A stretch of 64,000 bases of DNA from the NCBI GenBank assembly GCA_038380435.1, contig JAWZYU010000005.1, positions 37,470,001 through 37,534,000 on the forward strand, written 5' to 3'. Within the stretch, counting starts at the first letter, position 1; every line of letters begins with the position of its first letter. This stretch comes from Ryuthela nishihirai (lineage: Eukaryota > Arthropoda > Arachnida > Araneae > Heptathelidae). Shown here in pieces: positions 38,881 to 49,463 of the stretch. Position numbers and translations under genes: made by a program. The notes below the pieces were generated by a model. It was given only the letters and a program-made list of their open reading frames with translations, was not told the DNA's origin and made no database searches.

Positions 38881-40916
38881 CTCTATGTCTTCAAAACTGC
38901 TCTGATGTGTTCAATAGTTTTCTGTTTTAAAACCTTTGCTTGCTATGGTAGATCTCAGTGCTTATTTCAAAATTATTTTCATATTTAAATTATTATTTGA
39001 CGAAATCAAATAAGTGATTATCGCTTTGTTATGACTTTTAAAACGAAAAACAGGTTTATTAGAAGTTCAGATTCATAATTTATTTTTAGTCATTCTCATA
39101 TGTCAGATTCTGAAACTATGCTAGATAAATCTCAAACATATATCCAAAGACCTTAGTGGCTGAAATAGAAGGCAAATATTTTCCCTGCAATTCTGTAAAG
39201 ATTCACACATATCAGAATAAAATGCTCTGATGTATCGTTAAACGATATCTAAATTCGCAGACTCATCTGCTAGTTTGAAAACACAAATGTAATCTTACTC
39301 TCCTTAAAACCTACCTTACAATAACATGATAATGGGTGTCTGTTTTCTTTTTTCGTTACTAGAAGATTGTCTATAAAATAAAAATATTTTTAACTCTCAA
39401 AAGTTTTGCTACGTTGAGGAGATTAAAATTATTGTTCTTACTCTAATAACGAAAAAAAAAATCATAGAAATCTTAAAAAAACACTAAGTTAATAAGTATA
39501 CTTAGGATGTATAAAAAAAGCTTAATAGAGCAACTGAAAAATTACTCTGATTCAGGTGGGAGCAAACTACAGTAATGTGTTCGATATATGGCCATATCTT
39601 CACCCTTTGAGAATGAGTATGTGTAATGGATGCAAAAAAATTATTAAACTTATTTATATTTCATTGCATTTTTTACGAAATTTTTAAAGACTTGTAAAAT
39701 AAGAGAAAAATCTTATGCTGCATTAGAAAACCAGCTTCCTGCTCCCTCTTTACGTTTGTCTGACTCGATTGTATTTCCTGCTCCTTCCCCCTTTCCTAGA
39801 TCAGAGCCCGTATGAGCATATTTCACACATTTTTCAAAAAATTTTAAAGACCTCTAAAGCGGAGGGGAAAATGTTATACTTCAATGCAAAGCCAGTCTCT
39901 TGTCTTCCCCCCCCCCCTTTTTTTTTTACCTTTTTCGGCTCCGTTGAGTCACTTGCACTCGCTCCCCCTATTTTTTTCCATCCTTATTATATTTTTTCAG
40001 ATCCTGGCTTGAATGATACTGATATGATATCTCGTGATTTATATGTGTACACTGCAAATTAAATTAAGAAAACTATAAAACAAAGGTGTTTCTATTTCAT
40101 TAAAAAAATGATTTCCTAATTTTTTTTTCCAAAATATGTTTTTAAGGAGGGGGAAGGGGCTCAAAAAATAAGTATCGCGAGAAGGCCCAGTCACCTTGCT
40201 ACGTCACTGTTAGGAACGCTGTCACTGAGTTAAGACACCATTATCACGGAATACGAAATACTATCAAGGATTTAGAAACCATTGCGCGGAATATGCATTA
40301 AAAAGATTTTAAGTCAGGATGTATCATTTGCTTAGTCAAAAACCTTTCACGGATATTTAGTTCATGGTGTAGTCTTTCATCTCGAACAATTGTATTTAAT
40401 TTTAACAATAAACAACGTAGGTAAAGCAAAATAACACGGAATTAGGTAACCTTGCCTCCAATTCCTTTACACTGCCAAGCATTGTTTTAGTTGTGATTGA
40501 TGCAGTGGTCAAACAAACTCTAAAGTTTGATGAGCATAGTCAGTATGCTTTGTATACACTTGAAAGTATGCTTTGTATATTTTGAACAGTATATAGTTAA
40601 TGATAGGGCATGTCCTTGTACTGGAAGTCCTAGAAAATCTAGGAGTAGGATTCTTTGTCCGAAGTGTTGCGAATTATTAGAAAACCAAAGTCGGCAATCC
40701 AATGAAGCTTTTTGCAAAATTTAATTACCAGAATTAACGTCCAAGAGCAAAAAGGAAGTTCTATAATACGTTGTTTTTAATAACGCTCTAGACAGCCATT
40801 GTAAACTACCGTTCAAATGGAATTAGCGAAAAATAAAGCAAGATTAGAAATAGTTCGCCTTACGTAATAACGTGGAAAGATGATACTATGTGGCACACAA
40901 AAACCATAATATTGAC
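38881..40916. other. Two kilobases without recognisable genes
   Basis: AT-rich sequence with a short C/T homopolymer tract at about 39907-39928 and a nearby direct repeat AGTATGCTTTGTATA (about 40542 and 40565). Short frames at 39769-40062 and 40527-40724 have no recognisable content. Confidence 0.5.
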
Positions 40917-40975
40917 CAGTGGTTCTCAACCTTGTATGCTTCACTTACCCCCTGTAAATGTGTATATAACTGGCG

Positions 40976-41192
40976 TACAGTCGGTCAAAAAAGTATCCGA
41001 ACACTGTGGTTGATTACAGAATTCAGAAAAAATATCTGGCAACGATTTTTTTAGAAATTATTGATCTGGCAACCTTCGTGTCACGTGATACGAAGGTTGC
41101 CAGATCACTAATTTCTAAAAAGTCGTTGCCAGATATTTTTTCTGAATTCTGTAATCAACCACAATGTTCGGATACTTTTTTGACCGACTGTA
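40976..41192. mobile_element. 217-bp near-palindromic mariner-type MITE
   Basis: Bounded by TA on both sides, with TIR CAGTCGGTCAAAAAAGTATC. The two arms pair along almost the whole length around a centre at 41084/41085 (CAC|GTG). It is non-coding. Related sequences are at 56241-56710. The TIR and TA target suggest a Tc1/mariner-mobilised element. Confidence 0.85.
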
Positions 41193-41258
41193 CCTCTTGC
41201 ATAGAAAGATAAAACTATAGTTATAGTATAACAATGGGAATAACGTAAAACATATATA

Positions 41259-41699
41259 CAGGGTGTCCCTGAATTCATGGCCCAAACGAGAGGGGATGGT
41301 AGTACACACCGAACTCACCAATATTTGTCATGGAATATGCGGCCGCAAATGCAGCCCAGTGCTGGTAGTGGGCGCAGACAAGGCGGCATGGCTTAAAAGC
41401 GCTGGATCGGCCAAACCCCAGCATTCTCAGCCGCCGATGTGCGCGGCAAGCCCGGTGTTTACAAGCAGGTACGCCGATCACTACTCCGCCATTGTGCCCC
41501 TGTATCAACGTTGGTGGGCGGACATTTGAGCATTTGTTGTAATGATCTCCAATAAATGTCACACTGGAAACCTCTGTGTCTGTCCTTCATTTCTGACTCC
41601 TCACTGCGTTTGCGGCCGCATATTCTATGGCGAATATTGGTGGGTTCGGTGTGTACTACCATCCCTTCACATTTGGGCCATGAATTCAGGGACACCCTG
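41259..41699. mobile_element. 441-bp MITE with about 95-bp inverted termini
   Basis: TA at both borders (41257-41258 and 41700-41701) and TIR CAGGGTGTCCCTGAATTCAT. The inverted similarity extends about 95 bp, including a NotI-like GCGGCCGC in each arm. The core (about 41355-41600) is GC-rich and unlike the surroundings. Frames inside it (41263-41529 and others) show no family. Confidence 0.82.
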
Positions 41700-41789
41700 T
41701 ATATATAACATATATCTAGCAACTTTTGAGCTCTCACGGCGTACCCCAAAAAATTTTACTGCGTACCCCACATTGAGAACCCCTACTTT

Positions 41790-41966
41790 AAAGAACACGG
41801 TGGATGGTCTTGACGGAAGACTACCATCTGTCTCCCAACAGCTGTTCCAGTGGGTCCCCTCCCCCAACCTTCTCTGAGCCTTCGGGGTCCATGTGACCTG
41901 GCCATTTAGCCAATGGTGTGCAAAAAAGTGCCGCTCAGAGGTAAAACAATCCAATCCAACCCACAA
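41790..41966 (+). repeat. SINE-1, 5'-truncated copy
   Basis: It holds only the 3' part of SINE-1, from AAAGAACACGGTGGATGG to the GTGCCGCTCAGAGGTAAAAC end. It starts at the right end of the hAT-like MITE. Confidence 0.75.
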
Positions 41967-42012
41967 ACGTAAGAAAATCAGTCCTTGGGAAACAAGTCAA
42001 TACAATCTACAC

Positions 42013-42830
42013 CAGTGCTCAAAATTAAAGGATAATCGACAAAAGCGTATATAGCTGCCGATATGTGTAAAAGAATGCATTGAAAATGGGCGAACATGGA
42101 AAATATACTACGCAGAAAACTCCGCATTTACAGTTGCCGCACGTAAGCCGGAATATGCAAGTTAGGAATGTGTTAAAAAGATGCGCCTACTCGCAACTTG
42201 TAGCTGTTCTAGGCAACTCTTGCTTTCACTTCAGTGGTATGTCGAGTTGATTATGTTCCGAAGACATCGAATGGATGATTTTCAGCAGTGGAGAGCGATT
42301 GGAAGGATGGAAGCAGGTCATTCCCAGATAGAAGTTTCCGACCATTGAATGTACCACAAATGTTCTATCAAGACTGGAGACAGTTTGAACAGACGGGAGA
42401 TGTTCGTCGTTGACCAAGACAAGGCCGTCATAAAGCCTCAACTGCTGCAGACGATCGTTATATGAGTCTTATTGCCAGATGGAAGAGTGATGACAGCTGC
42501 AATTGTCTTTGGTGCTTGCAGCAGCTACAGGAATGAGGGTTTCAAGGCATCTGTTTACCGCGGACTTTGTGAGCAATGCCTTTATACCAGGAGACCTGGT
42601 AGAGTGGCCACCCAGATCTCCTGACCTCAATCCCACTGAACATGTATGAGATGCTCTAGAGAGGCATTGGAGATCGCCAGCCCCCTCCCAGAACACCACA
42701 AATTCAGAACAGCACTTGTCGAGTAGTCATTAATCCCTCAAGACCTCATCAATACCCTCATAAGCAGTATGAGGAGTTGTTGCTTGAGCTGCATGGCTGT
42801 CAGGAGTAATCAGATCCGTATTAACATACG
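42013..42830 (+). pseudogene. Internally deleted Tc1-like transposase
   Basis: A possible left terminus, CAGTGCTCAAAATTAAAG, lies at 42013. The N-terminal HTH region is legible near 42253 (FQQWRAIGRMEAGHSQIEV) but has stops. Then come SVYRGLCEQCLYTRRP and, immediately, EWPPRSPDLNPTEHV at 42602-42646, the segment with the last part of the DDE core. The stretch with the first two catalytic Asp residues is missing, so the copy is internally deleted. A TGA at 42647-42649 replaces the expected Trp codon after TEHV. Dead transposon copy. Confidence 0.8.
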
Positions 42831-42944
42831 TATGTCACGTAACATACGTAACATACGCATGTCGTGCGTAACAGACTTGAAGTATGATCATAAATGACAA
42901 ATCACCAGTGTTATCTGTTGACCTTTTTATGTCTGTAAATCAGG

Positions 42945-43200
42945 AAATATTTTTGAAAGAAATGTTGACATACGGGACTTGAACCCGCATCTCCTCAGAA
43001 ACATGCCAGAGTATGCTACCATTGAACTAATGCTTATTCAGTCTTTTTTCCCACTAATGTAAGATTTTAAACGCATCATTACATAGTGGAAAAAAGACAA
43101 TCGGCATTGGTTCAACTGTGGAATACTTGCATGTTCCTGAGGAGAAGCAGGTTCAAATCCCTTATGTCGACGAAATTTTTTCCATGAAATATTTCTTGAC
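42945..43200. repeat. Inverted pair of tRNA-like repeat units
   Basis: Two units of about 115 bp face each other with about 17 bp between them. Each contains tRNA-like A and B boxes: complement of TAGTTCAATGGTAGCATA and GGGTTCAAGTCCCG at 42970-43028, and TTGGTTCAACTGTGG and GGTTCAAATCCC at 43113-43170. The match extends beyond the tRNA part to GAAATATTT. No complete tRNA cloverleaf fits, so I treat them as tRNA-derived repeats rather than genes. Confidence 0.6.
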
Positions 43201-43778
43201 TTGAAATACTGTTCCATGTCAATTGCACGATTATGATCGTAATGCATGCGCATTATAGGTTTATGAATTTCTTCTTAATTTGCATTTGTAATGTAATAAT
43301 AAACCTCTTTACCAAATTCATTGCATTCCCTTAAAAAATACTTCGAGTTATGTACGAATTTATACATTATCGTTTAATTTTCAGCATCAGTGTGTTTACA
43401 GATTTGACCCTCGAGAAACATGGCTGCTTGTTTTCTCATTTAAAGTTGGGGCTTGAATTATGTTCCCACTTAAGTTGGTTCGTACTTGCCTAGCACAAGA
43501 AAGGCCAAACCTAGTTATAGAAAAATTTAAATGTCATATCATTAGATAACTGACCGAATTGCAGTTATGAATTACTGGCTTGACGTCGGAATACGAATGC
43601 GCCATATTGATGAACATAATAGATATGTGATGTTAATGGAGGATAATTAAGAACTTTTAAGTCCAGTAGTGAAAAGATATAAACGTTTACAATATTTTGT
43701 ACATAATTTAATTCGTATATTCATTTAAATGATTGAATAGTAAAGAGTTTTAATTGAACTATAAATAATAAAATAAAT
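43201..43778. other. Unassigned AT-rich stretch
   Basis: No gene, repeat or structure recognised. Confidence 0.5.
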
Positions 43779-43968
43779 ACTCCCTCAAGCAGCTGCTTGC
43801 CACAGAGGTCTGACAGGAGCCTGTCAGTTTATATGCCATAGTAGAAGGTCTGTGAGGATGGCAGGACCTCGCAGAAAAACAACACACACAACCATGCCTT
43901 ACCCGGGGCTCAAACCCAGATCCCTTAGATCAGTAGCCAAGCGCGCTAACCACTCGGCCACAGGACGG
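43779..43968 (-). repeat. SINE-2 copy 1
   Basis: A tRNA-derived SINE of about 190 bp. Read on the minus strand, the head has TGGCCGAGTGGTTAGCGC (A box, Ser/Leu-tRNA-like) and GGTTTGAGCCCCGGG (B box). The body has CTGACAGGCTCCTGTCAGAC, itself a small hairpin, and a 3' end GCAAGCAGCTGCTTGAGGG followed by an AT-rich tail. Confidence 0.85.
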
Positions 43969-44080
43969 ATAAGTATCGTATTAAAAACAAATCATACAAG
44001 CAAATTTATTGATTTTATGAACACAACGGAATTTTTGGAGGATGGGTAAAATTTTTGCTGCTTATCCTCATGAAAAAAAA

Positions 44081-44272
44081 TACCCCCTCAAGCAGCTGCA
44101 TGCCACAGAGGTCTGACAGGAGCCTGCCAGTTTATATGCCATAGTAGATGGTCTGTGAGGATGGCAGGACCTCAGCAGAAAAACAACACGAACATCCATG
44201 CCTTACCCGGGGCTCGAACCCAGGTCCCTTAGATCAGTAGCCAAGCGTGCTAACCACTTGGCCACGGGACCT
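44081..44272 (-). repeat. SINE-2 copy 2
   Basis: Same orientation and structure as the copy 110 bp to the left, with few differences. Its B box reads GGTTCGAGCCCCGGG on the minus strand, closer to a functional promoter. Confidence 0.85.
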
Positions 44273-44865
44273 AGAGCGCGTAAATTTCTTCAAAATTTTC
44301 AAGCTTTGGAAAACGCATTGATGATATTTCATTAGTACATCCAACTAAATAATTTTATTTATATTTTACAATAGGAAAGTTAAAACCTATGGACCAACGT
44401 GTGACAACAAAGTGAAAAAAATGGCAGTTTTTTTTTTCTCTGAAATTGAGCTTATTGTTAATATACTGTTATGAATTCAAACATGAAAACTTAGCGTGAG
44501 TTCAAAAATAGTATATATGTATACCAAACGGAAGTATGAATGAAGTAATTTATTATAAAGGCATTATCCTCCACTATCTGATTTTACAAATTAAACAATC
44601 TTATCTAAACACAAGTATTTCTATTAGTATAAAGTCAAGGCATAAAAAGAACGATTTACTCTAACTAATTTTCAATGTTTAAACCACAGTCCTGTCAATA
44701 TTCAGTTCCTATGACAAAATAGAACCTATTGCTTTGTATCATCCAACAAACCAATTTATATTAAATTTCATTTGTGTTAGAGGACTACCTTAATAATGCT
44801 TTATACCTTATGGATGCGAAACATTTAATGTTGCTGTCTTCTGATAGAGGACCCAATATATATAC
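44273..44865. other. Unassigned AT-rich stretch
   Basis: No gene found. The word TATCCTCCACTATCTGA at about 44566 recurs at about 45025 inside the decayed Tc1 gene, so a small piece of Tc1 may be present here too. Confidence 0.4.
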
Positions 44866-45001
44866 GTGCCCCTTATATAGATAGATAAAACTATAGTTAT
44901 AATGCCAACTTAGTGACTTTGTTACTAGATCTAGCGAATTTTTGTGCTCTCACAGCGTTCCCCAAAACATTTTGCCGCATATCCCACGTTGAGAACCTCT
45001 G
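44866..45001. mobile_element. hAT-like MITE fragment (right part)
   Basis: Homologous to the right part of the element at 40917-41785. It shares AGATAAAACTATAGTTATA and ends in CCCACGTTGAGAACCTCTG. It abuts and probably cut the decayed Tc1 gene to its right. Confidence 0.6.
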
Positions 45002-46236
45002 CTCTAGATATCTTCACTCTCAAGGTATCCTCCACTATCTGAGCTCTTTGTGGATGAGCATTATCATCCATAAAAATGAATTCTGGCCCAATGACTCCTC
45101 TAAAAAAACTCGCATAAGACTCTAGGATTTCGTCTCTCTATCTTAGGGCAGTTAGAATTCTTCCTGAGAAGATGTGCAGCCGTTGATAGAAATACCTCCC
45201 CAGACCAACAAACCACTTCCATCAAAACGGTCCCTTTCCACGATATTCAGGGGTCCTGTCCCATGCTCTCCCCAGATTCAATGGCGTCGAGAATCACTAC
45301 TTTTACTAAGTCGTGATTCATCCGAAAAAGAATCTATCACCATTGATCATTGGTTTTGCCCAATTGAAGTGCTGCCTTCTCCATTATGTTTGTGCCCTCT
45401 TATGAACTGAGATTAATGGTATGTACACAACAGGTCTTCTGTAGTCGTTGGGTTGTAGTTACGCTGGGTACTGTCCTTTCTGTGACAGCTCTGCTGTAAC
45501 CCACACAACGACATTCTTCAGAAAACATCTATAAGAGGGCTAATAGATATCTAGAGGATCCTAGATATCTTATGGATATTTTCTGGATATTGTAGTTGTG
45601 CGGGAAGTTGGCATGCTGACATCATTCCACTGCACCTTGTAGTTAGGGACAGGAAACGATTGTTACTCTGGACCTACCTTAGCTCGTTCTTCTATAACAG
45701 TGATTCTCAAACTTTTTTCGCTCATGACAATATTTTACGCCGTGAATTGTCTTGGCACACTAAAAATTTAAGTTGGCAACACTACGGGGGATTCGCGTAT
45801 GCGCAGTTTGCTTTCAATAATAGCCATTTCTGTGGAGTCTTTTGTAAACGCAGAGCTATTCTGTTCAAGTTCTGATGTATATTGAAGGTAGTGCGTACGA
45901 CGTACTGTTATGAGCATGTTTTGCACTAATTTATGTTTTAACATTCAAGATTTAATATGGATAAATGTTTGAATAAACGGAAAAAGTTAAATGAAGAATC
46001 AGCGGCACAAAGCAACAACAAGATGGTTTTTAAATTTCCTTTTATGTATCTGCAATATCATCCGAAATTTCGAAGCACATTTTTAGAGAACCACTGTTCT
46101 AGAGCATATTCCAGTATCTTGAAAACATCTTCAGAGTCTGATAGATTACTTTCTGACACATTCAAGAATCTGGTAACTTATTTATGTGACTATCATGCTA
46201 CCATCCGTCCAATGGCTCCCCATCTCTGATCGTCAT
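45002..46236 (-). pseudogene. Decayed Tc1-like transposase, split by a hAT MITE
   Basis: Read on the minus strand: an N-terminal part from the ATG at 46234-46236 (MNDDQRWGAIGRMVA, then TRFLNVSESNLS) down to about 46100, then a 399-bp hAT MITE, then the catalytic part. In the latter FSDESR (near 45320), IVERDRFDG, LLVWGGISINGC and FMDDNAHPQRA (about 45048-45078, the DDNA block with a catalytic Asp) are legible in shifting frames. The C-terminal segment with the last acidic residue is missing, cut at the hAT fragment on the left. Dead. Confidence 0.8.
45698..46096 (+). mobile_element. hAT internal-deletion derivative keeping the transposase N-terminus
   Basis: TIR CAGTGATTCTCAAACTTTTT on the left and AGAGAACCACTG on the right. 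The flanking 8-mers TTCTATAA and TTCTAGAG agree at six positions and may be an aged target duplication. A frame from the ATG at 45957 starts MDKCLNKRKKLNEESAAQ, the typical beginning of hAT transposases, but the coding region stops within about 45 codons at the right TIR. Confidence 0.72.
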
Positions 46237-46678
46237 TCAAATGGTTCCTCTTTTACATTTCAACAAAACTGTAATCTGAAACGTTCGATAGAGCCGCTCT
46301 TATCCGAAATGAGAATCGCCTGAAGCTGCTTAATTTGCATATCACAGTCTTTCACACTGAGAAATGCAAATTTAATAGCCGAATAGTAAGTTATTTCACA
46401 CTAAATATCTTCTGAAACTTTGGTTAAATTCCAAAATGAATTTCTTGAGATATTTGCGATTTTGTTCAAATTCTTTAAATTACCAACCGCAGGGAAATTA
46501 TTGTCTTGTTGTCCCTCGATCTTGCTCAACCAACGTATTTCGCTTGCAGTGTTCAGTGGTGTTTGGCTCTGTGATGTAAGGCCGTTATTGGCTATAACGC
46601 ATAATTTGTGTTCTGCGATAAATTAAGTTAAAATATTTGATTTAATTATGGTTCTAATCATTTGAAAAGTGATATAAA
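46237..46678. other. Unassigned stretch between Tc1 and pogo remnants
   Basis: No gene found. It may include the 5' part of the pogo-like element to the right. Confidence 0.35.
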
Positions 46679-46801
46679 AAAAACATTCCTATAACTATTG
46701 TTAATAAGTTGAAAGTAATAGAACAACTTGAGAAATATGTTTCTGAAGGAAAAACTGCTGAAGAAATTTGTATAGATTTGAGTACCGTTATTCCTGAATA
46801 G
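46679..46801 (+). pseudogene. pogo/Tigger-like transposase HTH fragment
   Basis: One frame reads ITIVNKLKVIEQLEKYVSEG and then KTAEEICIDLSTV before a TAG at 46799-46801. This resembles the N-terminal CENP-B/psq-type helix-turn-helix of pogo-group transposases (KLKVIEQLEKG, then GLSTV). Nothing of the catalytic part follows. Confidence 0.55.
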
Positions 46802-46944
46802 CATTCGAATATTTTTGAGTCATTTGTTGATTAATAATTGCTGCTCTTTATTTTTTAAATAAAACTAAAAAATGTAATATTTTTATTGTAGATAAAGTCT
46901 CAAATTTTAGTGTTTTGTTTGAGATAGATTACTCAATATTATAG

Positions 46945-47300
46945 AGTTGGGTTGTTCAACTCTGAGCAGCAGTTTTCTGCACACATTGGGCTAATTGGCC
47001 AGGTCACAAAGACCCCAAGGGGTCAGAGAAGGTTAGTGGGAGAGGATCCACTGGACAGCTGTTAGGATACAGATGGTAGCTTCCCATCAAGGTCATTCAG
47101 CGTATTCTTTAAAGTGCACAGGGTATGGCACTCCCGCACACGGGCCACGGCTTCACGTCCCATCCGACTTTCCAAGCCCATAGGTATCTCCTACTGACCA
47201 AGGGCAAGTCGGGAAGTTTTGAGAAGATAAATTTCAACGCTGGCCCAGGTAGGGTTCAAAACTGGGAAATACAGATTACGTACCTGGCGCGCTACCTACC
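46945..47300 (-). repeat. SINE-1 copy, diverged
   Basis: An older SINE-1 copy with many substitutions. Read on the minus strand it starts near GCGCCAGGTACGTAATCTG, so the tRNA-like head is partly lost, and it ends at CTCAGAGTTGAACAACCC. Confidence 0.8.
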
Positions 47301-47448
47301 AGAACAAATAGATTCTACGTTTACATATTTATTTATAAGATCAGCACTATGAAATTCCATTTATTTTGTGTTCAAGGCTTTTTCGTTTCTTTTTTGCTTG
47401 ATCTTTTGTTTCACTAACCCGCACTTTTCCTTCCTCAAAATCAACAGG

Positions 47449-47829
47449 GTTGGGTTGTTTTACCTCTGAGCGACACTTTTTTGCACACCATGGGCTAAAT
47501 AGCCAGATCACAAGGACCCCGAAGGCTCAGAGAAGGGGAGGGGACCCACTGGAACAGCTGTTGGGAGAAAGATGGTAGCCTACCGTCAAGGCCATCCAGC
47601 GTGTTCTTTAACGTGCACAGGGTATGGCTCTCCCGCACACGAGGCCACGGCTTAACGTCCCATCCGACGGACGGCGGCCTTTCCAAGCCCATCGGTGTCC
47701 CCTACTGACCGTGGGCAGGGCGGGGAATTTTGCGGAGATAAATCTCAACGCTGACCCAGCTGGGACTCGAACCTGGGAACTACAGATTACCAGCCTGGCG
47801 CGCTACCGACTGAGCCACCCCCGCCCTCC
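47449..47829 (-). repeat. SINE-1, full-length copy
   Basis: A 381-bp copy with target duplication AAAATCAACAGG at 47437-47448 and 47830-47841. Read on the minus strand: tRNA-like head with A box TGGCTCAGTCGGTAGCGCG and B box GGTTCGAGTCCC, then a conserved middle (GGATGGGACGTTAAGCCGTG, GTGCACGTTAAAGAACACGC) and a 3' end CGCTCAGAGGTAAAACAACC without a long A tail. It inserted into the end of a pogo-like element. Confidence 0.92.
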
Positions 47830-47841
47830 AAAATCAACAGG

Positions 47842-47859
47842 ATTAACGAGGGTTTACTG
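47842..47859. mobile_element. Right terminus of a pogo/Tigger-like element
   Basis: Read as its complement, CAGTAAACCCTCGTTAAT followed outside by TA. This matches the usual start of pogo-group TIRs. Together with the HTH fragment at 46679-46801 it suggests an element of about 1 kb later split by two SINE-1 copies. A similar end is at 52895-52919. Confidence 0.5.
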
Positions 47860-47861
47860 TA

Positions 47862-48578
47862 TTTTGAAAGAATATTGTTACGACAATTGAACGAGCAACA
47901 GTGACTTCATGACTTAACGTGACTTGAACACTCGTGTGTGCTTCTACGTGAGATTAAATTTAACAACGAATTGGAACTTAGAACGATTCGGAAGAATAAA
48001 AAAGATAGCAGTGCAGTGTGTTAAAGTTGTGAGATCTGAAAGGACGTTCAGCTGTATGAGTCACTACGCGTTAAGTGAAAATAATTAGTATATTTATTAA
48101 TGTGTGCACGGGTGTTTGTTTTCTGTTGTTAGTAACAAAAGTTTAGTGAACTAGCACAGGACGAGAAATTGTTTACGTATGAAGGTATTCAAGTGACATG
48201 GTAAACAAAGTGAAGAGGTAGTATTTTAGTACAACAGACAGAACTGATATGTATGTTGTGTACAAAAACGTTAATGACTTATGTACGATAGTAGTTAATT
48301 TGTTTATAAGATACTTCATCCATATTTTTGTAACAATTTGCATTTTATTGTAATTGGTTTGGAAATATAGTTATTAGTACTCACGCTCAGTGCCTATCCA
48401 TTTTAAACTTCGCAACAATATATTTTTAAAGATAATGAAACAGAGAATAAAAATAATACCGGATTTGTGCTATAGTCTTGCTATTCAATCTCCTCCCACC
48501 TTAATTTTTTTCAATCGCAGATCTAGATCTGCGATTGCAAACTTCTCCAACACTAAAAAAATTAACTCTAGTGATCAG
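47862..48578. other. Non-coding stretch, possible host sequence
   Basis: No known repeat or gene recognised. It precedes the exon-like stretch on the minus strand. Confidence 0.4.
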
Positions 48579-48746
48579 TTAGTTACTTTCAGTGTCATCA
48601 ATTCCATACCGTCTTCGTTTTACTTGCTTAAGTTTCAGAACCCTCTCCTTGGCTTCCGGCAACTCCCACTCATCGACCAGCGATTTCAGTTCCTGGGGGA
48701 AACACCGATTCAGGATCTTTCGCAGCTTCCTGTATTTGACAGAGAC
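48579..48746 (-). CDS. Candidate terminal exon of an unknown host gene
   Basis: 55 codons and a TAA at 48579-48581. A possible splice acceptor AG lies directly upstream (minus strand CATTCAGATAG before 48746). The peptide is charged and protein-like (KYRKLRKILNRCFPQELKSL, then a Leu/Lys-rich helix and a KRRRYG end). I know no family for it. The complementary plus-strand frame (48390-48758) is open too but has a less natural composition and no ATG at its start. This is a weak call; transcript data would settle it. Confidence 0.3.
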   Translation of the reverse strand, partial: VSVKYRKLRKILNRCFPQELKSLVDEWELPEAKERVLKLKQVKRRRYGIDDTESN

Positions 48747-49463
48747 CTATCTGAATGACAATTGTTTTTTATTAACGACAGAAATGTTCTTTCTACTCAA
48801 TCTCTATCTCTAATCTTCCGGTTTTGTTCAGTGTGTAAAACTGCGTACCGTGATTGAATGAAAAGGTCAAAGATAAAAAAAAAATGGCTAAAATAGTATC
48901 TTCCCACTCTTTAGTGGCTTATTAGATGCACACAACGGTTGAGCAGACTGAGAGAAGACACGAAAGGAAATGTCTGCTCGTGAAAGCAATTATTGTCTGC
49001 ACGTGGCCAATGCGAACAACATTCACCTTGCTGCAGGTGATGGTTTGTAAGCTGAACTTGGAGAGGAAATATTAGCATTCGAAAACGCAAGGAACGGCGG
49101 CAGCTGCGCAAACGGGTGCTGGGAAAAACCCAGAGGTCAGCCGAGTCTGACGCCCCTGCCCGTGACGAGCAATGTCAATAGCAAGATCGCACGACTCTGT
49201 CGTTTCGTTGCAAAAGTTTTTTCTTTTGCAGCTTCATATTTTCCTTTCCCAACCGATATACCACAAAAGCTTTCTTTGCCTTGATTTTTAGATCCGTTTA
49301 GTTGCATGGAAAGTATTCATCGAATTTGACAGGATTTTCCCCTTCGCCCACACCAACCACAGTTAAAATGCTATTTTAGGTGATTAGTGTGAATAGCAGT
49401 TTATTTTAAGCATTCATTTCTGCTCATCATTTCAGATGAAAATGTGTTTTTCGTTTTAATCAG
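48747..49463. other. Unassigned stretch with moderate GC
   Basis: No gene or repeat recognised. Slightly GC-richer around 49080-49200. Confidence 0.4.

Larger units (their letters stand above)
40917..41785. mobile_element. hAT-like MITE of about 210 bp carrying two nested MITEs
   Basis: The left end is CAGTGGTTCTCAACCTTG and the right end is the complement of TAGGGGTTCTCAATGTGG, the usual hAT-type terminus. Removing 40976-41192 and 41257-41701 leaves about 210 bp. A second copy of its right part lies at 44866-45001 (shared AGATAAAACTATAGTTATA, CTCTCAC and CCCCAAAA words). No clear 8-bp target duplication was found. Confidence 0.6.

Noticed and set aside
40527..40724. 65-codon frame with several Cys (ACPC, CPKC)
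   Set aside because: Too short, no finger spacing that repeats, and a comparable frame is open on the other strand.
41263..41749. Frames of 88-111 codons in and around the 441-bp MITE
   Set aside because: They follow the inverted repeats of the MITE on both strands and have no independent support.
42966..43178. Possible tRNA genes from A/B-box matches
   Set aside because: No complete cloverleaf can be drawn and the similarity extends beyond the tRNA part, so they are tRNA-derived repeats. The same applies to 55985-56060 and the SINE heads.
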